Translations under genes and position numbers: made by a program
Notes under the pieces: generated by a model
Database searches by the model: none
Told to the model about the DNA's origin: nothing
The model's input: the letters and a program-made list of their open reading frames with translations, nothing else
Source: Bradysia coprophila
Taxonomy: Eukaryota; Arthropoda; Insecta; Diptera; Sciaridae
DNA: 64,000 nucleotides
Assembly: GCF_014529535.1 (NCBI RefSeq)
Contig: NW_023503727.1
Location: forward strand, 2,418,001 to 2,482,000
Direction: 5' to 3'
Part shown: one piece after another, positions 23,334 through 35,480 of the stretch
How the letters are laid out: each line of letters starts with the position of its first letter
How positions within the stretch are numbered: position 1 is the stretch's first letter

Positions 23334-26300
23334 TTACATCACCTTCAACGTCTCCATAGCACTGATGATGCGTTCGATTTCACTTTTAGCCTGACTCAAC
23401 TTTTCCGTATTACTCTCCTGTATGTCAATGGGAACCTTAGTAGCATAATCAGCAGCCGCCATCGACTGATCCAATTTATTTATCGTCACCTCCAGTTGTT
23501 CCTTCTTCTTTTGCAATTTACCCAATTCCTTGTCGATTTCGATCAATCCCTTCAACATCAAATGTATTTCGCACTGTCCCGACACGGTCAAAATGGCGCA
23601 TCCGGCTGGCGGCGATGTGTCGAAGTCCATTTTCGAACAGAACGCTGTGGTCGACAGATCCGATGCGAATTTCTGCAATATTTCTCTACTGGTCGTGTCC
23701 TGGCAGACGACATAGGCTTCGGTTTTTATCTTATTCGGGATGTTGTAATCACTTCGGGCCGATCGGATGACCTTAGCGGCTTTCTGTACGAATTCTACCT
23801 CCTTTTCGAGCGAGTCATTTTTCCACGGGGAGGTCGATAGTTCTGAAATGAGCAAAATGATCCGTGACAGTTGATGTCTCAACGGTTTTCCCTTTATCGA
23901 CGTTACTGAACCTACCTGGATAATCGCTCACACAAATACTCAAAACGTTCGTATCGGTTCTGGGTAAACGCTGGAATAATTCTTCGGTGATGAACGGCAT
24001 GAATGGCGAAATTAGCTTCAATCCATTGTACAAGCAAGTGAATAAAGTTTGTCGAGCTGTTGCCTTGGCCGCATCGGTGCCGGATTGGAAAACGGGTTTC
24101 AGACATTCCAAGTAAACGTCGCACAGATCGTACAGCCAAAAGCTGTAACAGGCACTTGTTGGAATCGTAAAATCGTAGATTTCGAATCCATTGTTGCAAC
24201 TGTCGATGGCTCCAGCCAGACGAGACAAGATCCATAAATCCATATTGCTTTCGGTACCGGTCTGGAAGCAGAAAAAAGGAACGTAAACCACCTGCAAGAA
24301 AACGTATTCGGTTGGGGGGTCATTGTTACCAGCTCCTTAGTCACCGCATACTTGTGGTCGTCCACAAAGTACAACAGAGCGAATTTCGTTGCGTTCCAGA
24401 TCTTATTGCAAAAGAATCGGTAGCCTTGCACGCGCAAAATATCCAAATTGATGTCCCTGCCTTGAGTATTATACGAACATAGGGCGAATCTCATTGCATC
24501 CGTTCCTGTAAAATGCATCGCGTGACAACTCATGTTAATTCATAAGAAATTCAATCAAAACCTACCACATTCCGGTATTCCGTTCGGATAATCTTGCTTT
24601 TGTCCGGCAATAGCTCGTTCAATCTCCTTCGGATCCAGATTGGAATCGTAGAGTTGTTTGTGCAGCTCCTCTAACACAATGCCCGAAATAACATCCATTG
24701 GATCGATGACGTTGCCCAACGATTTCGACATTTTCCTGCCATGAGCATCACGAACCATTGGATGTAAAAACACCTCCTTGAACGGTAGTTTTCCCAGCAG
24801 CTTTTGGCTGAAAAAGACCATTCTTGCCACCCAGAAGAACAGAATGTCGTGACCAGTTTCCAAAAGTGAGGTCGGATATAGGGCTTTCATGTCATCGGTT
24901 GCATCCGGCCAACCCATTACAGAGAACGGGAACAATCCCGAACTGAACCAAGTGTCCAGTACATCAGCATCTTGCGTCAGTACAACCAATTTCTCGTCAA
25001 CATTGAATTTCTTAGCGGCCTTCTGTCTAGCTTCTGCTTCGGTTCGTCCAACGATCCAATATTCGTCGTTGTCCGACTGAAATTTTTGAGATACACAAGA
25101 GATGTTTAGAGCGACAAAAATTCTCGACAGAAATTTGCCAACTTACCGAACCCGACGGAATTGTTGGATCGGTAAATGTAACGAAGTATGCAGGAATGCG
25201 ATGCCCCCACCACAATTGTCTCGACACACACCAGTCTCTGATGCCTTCCATCCAGTGATTCCATGTTTTCACATGCATTTCGGGTATAATTTTCAATTCG
25301 CCAGAGCGAACAGCCTCAACAGCCGCGGCAGCCATGTCATCGCATTTCACGTACCACTGCGGTTTGATGATCGGTTCAACGACATCCTTGGACCGACTGC
25401 AGAACGGTACGACCATCGGATTGTTGATTGTGTCCTTGTAGAGTCCTTTCTCTTTCAGTGCCACCAAAATCGACTTCCTGCACTCAAAACGTTTCATTCC
25501 GGTGAATTGGCCGTAATCACCGATGATGAATCCGTCATCGTTGAATATGTTGATGAACGGTAGATTGTGCCGTTTACCGACTTCGTAATCGCTTTGATCG
25601 TGGGCCGGAGTAATTTTCACGGCGCCAGTACCGAATTCCATGTCAACAAAATCGTCGCAAACGATCGGAATCTTTCGATCGGCGAACGGATGAACGACGT
25701 ATTTGCCGTGCAAGTGAGTGTACCGTGAATCATTCGGGTGCACAGCAATCGCAGTATCGCCAAGCATTGTTTCAATTCGAGTCGTAGCAACAACGATTTC
25801 TTCGTCACAGCCCTCAACCTTGTACGCAAATGTCACTAGGACGCCGAACTCTACTTTCTCCTCATAACCGGGAATCGATAAGAACGTTCGGCCGGGAATC
25901 TCAATTTTATCAACTTCAATGTCCGATATCGCCGACCGCAGAGTGCACGACCAATTGACAAGTCGTGAACTCCGATAAATGCTGCCATCCTCATGGAGTC
26001 GCACAAATGCTTCGGTTACGGCTCGACACAACATCGGATCCATGGTGAATCTGGTACGAGTCCAGTCGTATGACGAACCAATTGCTCGCAGCTGATCGTA
26101 GATTCGAACTCCTTTCTGATTCCGCCAGTCCCAGACTTTTTCGATGAATTTCTCACGACCTAGGTCGTGTCGCGTCTTTTTCTCTTCTCGCCATAATTTC
26201 TTCTCCACAACAACCTGTGTGGCAATGCCAGCATGATCACTGTGAACGACACAACACAATTAAAATCGATTGCTCCCTTACGGATGGAGGACAATAGTGG

Positions 26301-26880
26301 GAAACTTACCATCCTGGCACCCACAATGTGGTCTTGCCTTTCATTCGATTCCAACGAACAATAGCATCTTCGATGGCATTGGTCAGTGCGTGTCCCAAAT
26401 GCAAAGAGCCAGTCACATTGGGCGGTGGAATGACAATAACAAACGTTCCCTTCGGATTCGGTTGAAGAATGGACTCACGACCGTATTCTGGTCGGAAGAA
26501 ACCTTGCTTTTCCCACCATCCATACCAGGCAGCTTCAACATACTTTGGACTGTACGCATCTGGTAATGGCCCCGAAATGTCTTTCTTTTCGCCTGGACTG
26601 GTGTCTGCTGTATAAACTGCCGCTTCCTTGGACTCTTTTGGTGGTTTTTTCTGTGTGAGTTATTATGACCGTAGGCGTTTACACTTTATCTGTAAATGAA
26701 CTGGAACCTTACCTCAGCCTTGTCTTTTGCGGACGGTACAGCTGTTGACTTCTTTTCAATTTTTTGTTGAAGTTTTTGTAATTTCGCAGCCTTTTTCGCC
26801 TCTTTCTCCAATTGTTTTGCACTCTTCGGCGGTTCGTTAGCCTCGTCGCCAGCCACTGGTTGTGGATCTATGTCGGACAT
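23334..26880 (-). CDS. ValRS: Valyl-tRNA synthetase, cytosolic
   Basis: Seven exons: 26880-26713, 26650-26310, 26239-25147, 25076-24566, 24505-24330, 24261-23916, 23842-23334. All are GT-AG and sum to 3144 nt = 1047 aa, the usual length for insect cytosolic ValRS. It charges tRNA-Val with valine. A Lys-rich N-terminal extension is followed by the class I catalytic core: HIGH motif HLGH at 140-143, CP1 editing domain, and KMSKS at 649-653 ([10 protein letters not shown]). The anticodon-binding domain and a C-terminal coiled-coil tail follow. The Cys of WVPGCDHAG is created by splicing TG to T, which confirms the exon 2/3 junction. The ATG used gives MSDIDPQPV; no upstream in-frame ATG was seen. 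No mitochondrial presequence is evident. Confidence 0.95.
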
Positions 26881-27636
26881 TGTACACTTCACAATTCGCG
26901 TTTATGTTATGATGCAATAAATGGATCAAAATTTCATTAAATATTTTCGAAAGGCCGATTTATTCTGCCACGATGCCACACGCATCCAGGAGATTTTGCT
27001 CTGTAAGAAACGTCAAAAATTGCATCATTTCGTGTCAAAAACACAGGTATATGACACATTATGATGACACACATTTTGAGCGAGTAACTACAATCTTCAC
27101 AACAGTGTGGCGCTAGCTGTATTCATGAAATATGACGAAGACGAATTTTGAAATCGAAACGATTATTTAACGATACATTCACCGTATAACAAATGAACAA
27201 AATCATGTCTACCTTAAAAGGAAAGATATTCTTATCTATACAACGTTGAAGGTGAAATATTCGATACAGATGATGGAAAAACTTCTTCAATTTGCTGAAT
27301 TGCAACAGATCCTACATGTATGTAATGATGGGGTTTCTAGAATAAAGGATGTGACCCACCCGTAATTAAAGGTGTTGCCGTAAAGCTCCTCAAAAGTGGA
27401 TGCTTTCGCACTAATTTATTTCACCGGAATCGTACACACATTTAAACGAAAGCGTTTCCGCTGAAACGTAATTTTTAAGCTCACCGCCGACATTTTATTT
27501 CTACTGGGTCATCTCTTTTGAACCTCACATCACACCAAACGACAATATTGTTGTTTGTTTACATGATTGGTCACAATAAATTTTACGGAATAACTCTACT
27601 GTCGGTGATCATGATTTGAGGAAGTTTTTGTATTCT
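26881..27636. other. Intergenic, nothing recognised
   Basis: 5' flank of ValRS followed by AT-rich unique sequence. Short open frames have no similarity. It ends in a CTTT-rich run that was the target of the jockey insertion. Confidence 0.45.
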
Positions 27637-27652
27637 TTCTTTCTTTCTGTGG

Positions 27653-29711
27653 TTCATCATTGGAGGTGACTTCAACACGAAACACTCAGCATGGGGAGCG
27701 AGGCTGATAACTCCGGTTAAAGGCAACGGTCTTCTAAACGCAATCAAAAAAGAAAACTGTAGTTACCACTCCGGCCGTAAGCCAACGTAGTGGCCTACAG
27801 ACCAGAAAAAGGTACCAGATCTATTGGATTTCTTCATTTCAAGAGGAATATCACACAACAACATGGAAGTAGTAAACATGGTGGACCTGACATCAGATCA
27901 TACACCAGTGATTCTTAATCTCAATGCTACAGTCATACTAAAAAAGAAAAAAGAAAATCTTACTAACAAATGCACCGACTGGGAACTCTTCAGAAATTTA
28001 GTAGAAGAGTCAATCAACCTCAACGCTAGCCTGAAATCAAAACAGGAGCTTGATCTACAAACGGAAAATTTTATCAGTCTTCTGCAAATTGCGGCAAGAA
28101 CAGCAACTCCGGAACCAAAAGAAAAAATTATTCACGAAATCAATTATCCAGCCGAAATAAGAGAGCTTATCAAGGAAAGGAGAAAAGCGAGAAGACTTTG
28201 GCATAGGAGCAGAAACCAAAGTGACAAAAGAATCTTCAACAATATTAGTAACAGAGTTAATAAAGTTACAAAGCAGTATGGACAAGAAGGTTTTGAAAAC
28301 TACCTAAGCAATTTAAGTTCGAGTAAAGATAGAGACTACTCTCTATGGAAAGCGACGAGACGATTCAAACGCCCATGCGTCCAAATCCCTCCCATAAAAG
28401 ACTCCAGAGGTATTTGGTTACGAAAGGATACTGAAAAAAACGGAATTCTTTGCAAAACATCTTGCAGAAGTCTTTCAACCTCACAATGACATACAATCAA
28501 ATGTAGACACAGCCATTCAACAATTGAACCAATTTCATAGACTCACTACTAAAATTGAGAGTGCATTCGAAAAAAAGGAGTACTGCCCGGCAGCATTCCT
28601 GGATGTATCACAGGCATTTGATAAAGTGTGGCACGAAGGACTCACATATAAAATGAGTACACTCTTTCCAGGCAACTACTGTCAACTGCTTGAATCATAC
28701 CAATCGGAGAGAACGTTCAGAGTAAAAGACGAAGAAACCTATTCAAACTTCTATCCAATACTAGCAGGAGTACCACAAGGAAGTGTATTGGCACCTTTCT
28801 TATACACTATATATACTGCTGACATACCTGTAACCACAAACTCTTTCATTGGAACCTTCGCAGACGACACAGCGATCATGGCAACAGATACATCGCAGTC
28901 GGAGGCAGTTAAACATTTACAAAATGCTTTGGATAAAATAAATCAGTGGACCATCGATTGGAAAATAAAACTCAATGAGTCAAAATCTAATCACGTCACT
29001 TTCGCATTGCGTCACATAAACAGCAATCTCCGCATTTACCTCAATGGGATTCCCATTCCGCAGGCAGAGTCAGCTAAATATCTAGGATTAAACCTGGACA
29101 ACAAACTAAACTGGAAACATCATGTGAAGCAAAAAGCTGAGCAAATCAAACACAAAACGAGACAAATGTACTGGTTAGTCGGATACAACTCTAAACTTAA
29201 CCTGTATTGTAAAAGATTGATTTACAAATCAATTTTCGCACCTATCTGGATGTACGGCTCTACTCTTTGGGGCTGTGCTAAAAAATCAAACACAGATATC
29301 ATCCAAACAAGTCAAAACAACTTTCTTCGCATGATCACCAACGCATATCGTTACGTGACAAACAAAGAAATTCACAAAGATTTAAAAATACAATGGGTTG
29401 CCGATGTAGTTCGGGAAAACGCCATCAAACACGAAAAAAGACTGCTTCACCACACCAACGTAGAAGCCATCTTATTACTAGATATTACAAATGAAATAAG
29501 GAGGCTGAAACGTGTTAAACCCCACGAACTGACATGAAGGACAGCACACCGCATAGGGACTCGACCATTGGGTCGTAAAACCCACACAAGTCTTACTTTC
29601 TTCTAATTACGCAAGTAAAAGGAAGATAGTACAACTCAACCCTAGTAATAAATTAACAAATAGTTAAGATTGTACTATTCATACCAATAAAGGTGTTTTT
29701 GAAAAAAAAAA
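27653..29711 (+). mobile_element. 5'-truncated jockey-clade non-LTR retrotransposon insertion
   Basis: Bounded by a 16-bp target duplication TTCTTTCTTTCTGTGG (27637-27652 and 29712-29727). The 3' end is an AATAAAGG-containing tail with a short A run. The insertion starts inside the apurinic endonuclease domain (IIGGDFNTKHSAWGAR). The reading frame has an early stop (about 27788), a frameshift at an A run near 28437, and a deletion of RT motifs before 28535. The catalytic FADD box and thumb remain downstream. Dead as an autonomous element. It inserted next to a degraded coiled-coil frame. Confidence 0.92.
28524..29537 (+). pseudogene. Reverse transcriptase remnant of the jockey element
   Basis: An open stretch of about 337 codons encodes the RT palm from FLDVSQAFDKVW through GVPQGSVLAPFLY and FADDTAIMA, then the thumb/connection region (KYLGLNLDNKLNWKHH). 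The N-terminal RT motifs expected between the endonuclease linker (AIQQLNQ) and FHRLTTKI, roughly 130 residues by comparison with intact jockey proteins, are deleted. It therefore cannot be a working polymerase. The frame differs from the upstream endonuclease part. Confidence 0.88.
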
Positions 29712-29727
29712 TTCTTTCTTTCTGTGG

Positions 29728-30170
29728 GTGGTCACTAGCACCTGGAGTAGATGTAGATTGTAGCGTGGTTACTTCTTTCATTAATTTTTCCATTTTCGAA
29801 GCAATATCGTTCCGTTTATGACAGTTCTATTAAATTTCAAAATTTAGCTCATTGATTTCTTGCGCTTGAACTCGGCTACTAATTTGATGCTTTTCTAGAG
29901 TGATGTTGTTGAGTTGATTGATTTGCGCGTCCACATTGCGTGTCGAATTAGTATTTTTGGTCAATTCAAGTTTCAATATTTCGACTTTCACGTCGAGAAT
30001 GTCGGTGTTCGTTTTAAAATATTGTTGTTTCACAGCAGTAATGGCTTCTGAAAGTTTCTCAATTTTTTTTTACTTTTCCGTTATAATCTGAGACAGTTTC
30101 TCCACTTTTTGGATGACCGCATCCAGCCTGACATTGACTTCATTGTTTATTGTACTGTACTGTCAGAAAA
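29728..30170 (-). pseudogene. Degraded coiled-coil reading frame
   Basis: On the minus strand a heptad-like sequence (AVIQKVEKLSQIITEK, then KIEKLSEAITAV, EILKLELTKNTNS, and NDIASKMEKLMKEV in another frame) is broken by at least one stop and one frame change. The jockey element inserted at its distal end. It resembles the coiled-coil ORF1 of a retroelement or a structural coiled coil; the family is not recognised. Confidence 0.4.
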
Positions 30171-31374
30171 GTTTCAGGAATGCTTCTACTTCCAAGAAAT
30201 ATCGGCGCTATCAAATAAATAATAAGACATTATAACAGTACCCTTCTTGAAATGACAATGTTGGTGAAAAAAGTGATCAGACGGATGAGACTTCGATGTT
30301 TTTTTTTGAGTATTTCCCTACGAAAAGATTTTTCTTAGTTGCCACTAGCAATTCGTTACTCATTACTTATCATTACAAATATAATTCCATTATCATCCTT
30401 ACACAAAACTGTCATAAAATGGGTTAGAAATAAAAATCACCGTTCCTCAGTAAACACACTATATACCATATTCAGAACCACCCTGTAACTTTTATAGCAT
30501 TTGAAACACGCTATATTCATAGAGAATTTTCCGGGCTAAAATAATGAGGAACATTATAATGATCAAAAAATATTATTTCTACCTGAAAAGTGTAAAAAAC
30601 AGTGAAAATATTGGTGTTTAAAATTATCGTCTGACTTTGACCGCATTTTTTGTCCACCCTGTGAAATCTAAAAATCTGAAAAAAATTCCTAGATGTTGCA
30701 AATTCAATTCTCTGTCGATTCCATTATTATCTTTTGCTCTAATTTAGTTTGAAGTAGACCAAAATGGTCAAACACTGAAGCACTGCACTACAAACGTCCC
30801 CCCTCTTTTCTCGAAAACTGACAGGATTTCAGCCTGGCACCCGAACTTTTCGTAATCTGGGTATCAAGAGCTTCACCCAAGACATCCCCTTCACCTTTCA
30901 TGGACACGGGATGTTCTATGGCTGCTGCATTATGAGTGAGTGCTAATTCAGTTGTTGGCGCATAGTCAGTCATACATAAATAGAAGAATTATGCGTAATA
31001 GTATAACATGGAAGTCGAAACTCTGTATTGTCATCGAAAAAATTGGCCGATATAAGCTCGCCTCCATGTTCGATGTGTTGGAATATGCACTTGATATAAT
31101 TCTATCTAGTGATATAGTCAAGTAGTCTAAATGAATCGTAAGGACGTAGTTGCGTTAGTTAAGAGAAAAATGTTTTTAGTCACTTCTCACTTTAGTCAAT
31201 ACCGAAAGGTATGAACGTGTTTTATTGGAGGTCCGGATAAAAGCTCTATCCGAAATATCATGTAGCCATTCCACAACTTCGAACACGATGATCTTAAATT
31301 AAACGAAAATCAAATTAAAACGAGCCGAAAAGATTTTTTTTTCTTAATTCAAATATCAACATTTCTCCTTATAC
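30171..31374. other. Intergenic, nothing recognised
   Basis: AT-rich sequence with only short, unsupported open frames. No splice-linked exons or inverted repeats noticed. Confidence 0.4.
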
Positions 31375-32807
31375 CTACGGCACTGACTCAATTATGTAAT
31401 TTCCATTTTTCGTTTTTTCTATCAATTCTTTCATCATCGACTTCAATCGAACGATTCGTTGCTGTTGCCGGCGATTCTGTTGTGTCAATGTTCTGGTCTG
31501 CTTACGTTGCTCCATTACTTTTTTTCTTAAGACAGCCAAATATTTCTGTGCCGTTTCATCTTCCAGTTCTTCGTCGGCACCAACATCACCTGGATAGCTG
31601 AGTCTTTTGACTTTCTTCGCACCATACACACCACCATTGTTTCCGCTGTGGCTTTCCTGGTTATGAAACATTTGGTTTGATTGAGATGGCACCGGGTTGC
31701 TTTTCAATTGCTTAGATGTGGGATCAATTGACACCTGAAACGCTGACGCTACATGTGCTACAAAACCAACAAAAAATTAATTTGGTGCGTCTGGTGACCA
31801 TGTAAAAGGAGCATGACTTACAGATCTCAATCGCCTGACTATTGTCGAAAAATCCGTCCTCTTGCGGTTGTGTTATCCTGTTCATATGACCGCATTCTTC
31901 ACACTTGTACATTCGTGTCGTATCCGAAGTATACTCTGTCTTATATTCCACCTGTTGACGTAGCGAAGAGTCGCTGGATACCGTTTCACTGAAGGCAATA
32001 AATCGGAAATTAATTCGGCGAACTTGACAGTATTTCGGTTTATACTCACCAATAAACGCTACTTTCATTCGTGTCGCACAGATCCTGATCGAACGGTTCA
32101 GATTTTACGATCGTTATCGAGTCCAATGATGAATTATTACTTGAATTATCGAATCTGAAATATTTCGATGAAACAAATCTGAATTTTACGTTATGTTATG
32201 TGTGTTATATTGGCAGCGGGCCTGCTACTCATTTCTTCTACCCGATTTGACAACAATTGAAACAGTGGGTACGAATCCGGGTCATCACAGAACGGAATGA
32301 GCATGAACGAAATCATTGGTACAGTTTTCAGAGATCTGGGAGTATAGAGTGTTATGATGAAAGAGAAAGAAATATGTTGGCAAGTACCCCAAGACAACTT
32401 ATAATAGAATTTGGTCTTCGGTCCTCTCGCTCTCAACGTAACATGTTGAAAGAGAAAGCAATATTTTGACATGTACCCCAAGGCAAGTTATAATTAACTA
32501 GTTTTCGGTTCTCTAGCTCTGACCGTAACAGTCTATTAGAGTCAAATCCAATGATTTTAGTCGCTTCGGATGAAAAATCAACAGATCTGATGATTAAAGC
32601 GATAAACAAATAATTTTCTGAATTTGAACCTCGGGAACTATCGAACTAGGAGACGAAAAGACATTATGTGTAATCGAATCAAGTGATAGTTTACATGAGA
32701 TCTTGCATTATCGACTTGCTTTGTTATTGATTTCGAGACGCCCGTTTCAGGGTTATCCGAGACCGGTTTTTTACGAAAACCACGAAATCATCAACTTACT
32801 TTGCCAT
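31375..32807 (-). CDS. Unrecognised 220-aa coiled-coil protein
   Basis: Four-exon model: 32807-32800 (8 nt, ATGGCAAA), 32154-32050, 31988-31822, 31757-31375; GT-AG, phases agree, 663 nt. The N-terminus is Ser/Asp-rich. A single CxxC pair (CEECGH) sits near the middle. The C-terminal third is a basic coiled coil (KYLAVLRKKVMEQRKQTRTL, then RIVRLKSMMKELIEK). That coil resembles the C-terminal coil of THAP-type regulators, but no THAP zinc domain is present in this model. It could be a nuclear regulatory protein; function unknown. Intron 1 contains a MITE (32344-32536). The assignment of the tiny first exon rests on the donor and phase only. Confidence 0.6.
32344..32536. mobile_element. Dimeric-core MITE (copy 2), inverted relative to copy 1
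   Basis: Begins ATAGAGTGTTATGATGAAAG and ends with the inverse of ATAGACTGTTACGGTC. The core again has two head-to-tail units with GTACCCCAAGRCAA. It lies in intron 1 of the coiled-coil gene. Same family as 7803-7992. Confidence 0.75.
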
Positions 32808-33094
32808 GACGATACACAATGATTACACAAAGACTAAAATACAAATATTTAGCAACTGATTTGCGGATTAAAAAAGACGAATCACAAAACCAAATTATGT
32901 TAAAAATGACAACGACAATGTTTTTGTTTATACACCGAGTTCATACCATCGGAAATGTCAAAAACATGTGGGAAAAAAGCGCCGGCAATTTTCATTTTGG
33001 TAAGGTTGGTAAACGTGGAAAGAATGGAAATGTAGGAAAACTGTTTATCGACGATATGTAACGGATTGATTTTGAAGAGTGTGCAAAAATCTTA
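32808..33094. other. Short intergenic stretch
   Basis: 5' flank of the coiled-coil gene. An 80-codon plus-strand open frame (32819-33061) has no similarity or splice support. Confidence 0.35.
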
Positions 33095-33325
33095 TAGTGC
33101 AGTTGATCAGGACCATTTATAAGAGAACGTTTACACTCGTATAAAAGCTGGGCTACCTCTCTAAAAGTTTATTTTTCTCATTGCAAACCAGGTAAAATTA
33201 TCATTAAGGAATCTACTGATAATTTTACCTACTTTACAATGAGAAAAGTTAACTTTTAGAGAGGTAGCCCAGCTTTTATACGAGTGTAAATGTTCTCGTA
33301 TAAATGGTCCTTATCAACTACACTA
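33095..33325. mobile_element. Foldback MITE with TTA target duplication (Tourist-like)
   Basis: Arms of about 95 nt start TAGTGCAGTTGATCAGGACC and mirror at the right end (GGTCCTTATCAACTACACTA). The element is flanked by TTA on both sides (33092-33094 and 33326-33328). A 3-bp TWA duplication is typical of PIF/Harbinger (Tourist) elements. Non-coding. Confidence 0.65.
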
Positions 33326-33536
33326 TTACGGCTCTTTTTTCCAATGACAAGCTCTGGGTAATAATGATCACTTAGTAAAATGAATGTTAAGGAAAATGAA
33401 GTACAAGATTTGAAATCAACAGATTAAAAATATTTTGATCGATCGAAGTAATAGACCCGATAATAAAGCTGGTTATATATGCTTACCGCATGTAACATGT
33501 TAATCTCCAATGTTTGGAATTAAATACGTAAGCTCT

Positions 33537-34384
33537 TTCAGGTAGAGACAGTGAGCTGTAAACATTTACTTGCAAATGCAAGCCGCTAGTGCATAAAATG
33601 AAAATCTGTTGTATGAGATTTTGATTTGATTACATCTCAGCGTCCACGTACAAACCATTTAGCCAATAGCTAGGCATGTTCGATAATTCAATCGATTGAT
33701 AAACTATCGATTATTTCCCTAGAATCGATTATCGACATTTTCAGGAAACCAATATCAATCGAATGCTTTATTGATAATCGATAAATATCGACTGATAATC
33801 AGTAAATATCGAATGATCATCAGTAAATATCGACTGATAATTCGATTATCAGTGGATTGATTTATTGATTATCAGTCGATATTTTTTATCGATTATCGAT
33901 AAAACATTCGATTGATATCGATTATTTGGAAATTTTATCATCCAAACAAAACATTTTTATATTTTATTTAATAATTAATTTTTAATTCAGTAAAGTATCG
34001 TGAAAAATTAAGAAAATAAGCGAAGTCAGAAACCTTCTTCAACATGCGTGCATAGCGCGCCATCTTTTTATTCAGTCGAAATTGCGAAAATTTACTTGTG
34101 AAAGAATCGGGATATTTAGCAAAGAAGTAAACAAAATGTCCTTCTTCATTTGGCAAATGACCCTTCTCCATCGGGTTGTACATGTTATGAATAGAAAATC
34201 AGCTTTATAAAAAAAACTAAAAACATTTTGGTTATACCCTAGAATGATTTTTTGCTCATAATAATGCTCTAAATCGAAATAAAATCGTTGTTTGGAACTC
34301 AAATTGATATTTTTTAGTAACATGCCTACCAATAGCGCTCCGTATTTACGAATAAAATTATCTAGCTCACTGTCTCTACCTGAA
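33537..34384 (-). mobile_element. TIR-bounded DNA transposon remnant with coding fragments
   Basis: The ends share about 21 bp in inverted orientation (CAGGTAGAGACAGTGAGCT plus flanking TT). On the minus strand just inside the right TIR, a frame reads DNFIRKYGALLVGMLLKNI and continues to FDLEHYYEQKI. A second frame follows (33968-34183, with FRLNKKMARYARMLKK). These may be pieces of a transposase; the family is not recognised and no target duplication was found. The left half carries a TATCGAT-rich simple repeat (33680-33925). Confidence 0.45.
33680..33925. repeat. ATCGATTATCGATAA-type low-complexity repeat
   Basis: About 245 bp of irregular, self-complementary ATCGAT/TTATCGAT words. A second block with the same words and the same AGGCATG..CGATAAT entry sequence occurs at 57930-58250. 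Confidence 0.75.
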
Positions 34385-35480
34385 GAAAAGGAGTACGCTT
34401 TTTCGATTTAAGTCAAAACATTTGAGATCAATTGCAATTAAAAAAAATTGTTCAAAGTTTTCAATTTTCTGCAAGTGAGATTACGTTCATTCATTTGTTG
34501 AACTCGATAGATTCTGTTAAATTTAAATGAAAAATGAGTTCGTCTTAAGGTGAAATAAGCGGAATCGATGTTTTTCACAACTACTGTAAGTAAGACTAAA
34601 TACAAACATCATTCTTGCCTATGCAACATATTACCAACATTTCTGGATGGTAGAAGGAAAATCAGAGAATTGCCGGAATTCCGGGAAAATTGATATTTTC
34701 GATTCAGTCCAAACCGAACCTATTATTTTGGTTCGTTTCAAACCGGTTTTTCGGAGAATCGGCTCATTCATCTCTGAGAAAAATTCTCTTCCCCTTGCTC
34801 AGTTTTTGTCCTAATGAAGACATTGTTGACTTGCAGGAAACTGTTGTTTCGAAACTGACAACCAGCTCAAATTTTCGATCACTAAAATACGATCAACAAA
34901 TTGCGTATTTCAGGCTCATAATCGCTTTTTGTATATTACTGTGTCCGAATATTTTACCAGTAGTCGAACATCTACTCCCACCTATATCCAGCCTCCGAAT
35001 ATTTTATATGTTAATGCTAGGAGCAGTGCTATGCCAGTCAAACGATCGATCATCAGTTGTTCTTTTACAATCTAATCGTTTTAAATAATTCGTCTATTAA
35101 ACTGAGACTTCTTTGTAACCGAAACATTTAAAATCGAGTATTTTTCAGTATTGTCTCGCTTAGGTACCAAAATAAAGCTTTCAATGTCACTTAGTTTGTC
35201 TGTGATGTTCAAGTTATTAAAAGTCGTTATACCCAACTCTAAGGAATAAAATTCCAGGTTACATCTTTGCGAACATATTAGATAGGTACCCATGATACCA
35301 GACACCAATTTACCTTCACACATAGCTTCTAAAATCAAAAAGATTCAATTTGTATAAGATCATCTCTTTGATTTTATAATTTTATATTCATAATATCCGT
35401 AGAAACATGACGAGCTTTGATATTATGCATATTTATAGATAGTATAGTCCGTTGTCGTGGTTTAAAAGTTGGATCGAATT
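34385..35480. other. Intergenic with two unsupported open frames
   Basis: A 132-codon plus frame (34690-35088) with hydrophobic stretches, and an 85-codon minus frame (35081-35338) preceded by a good acceptor (TTTTTGATTTTAG). Neither matches a family I know, and no partner exons were found. Either could be an exon of an unannotated gene. Confidence 0.3.

Noticed and set aside
34690-35088. 132-codon hydrophobic frame
   Set aside because: No family recognised, no clear gene context; could be chance in AT-rich DNA.
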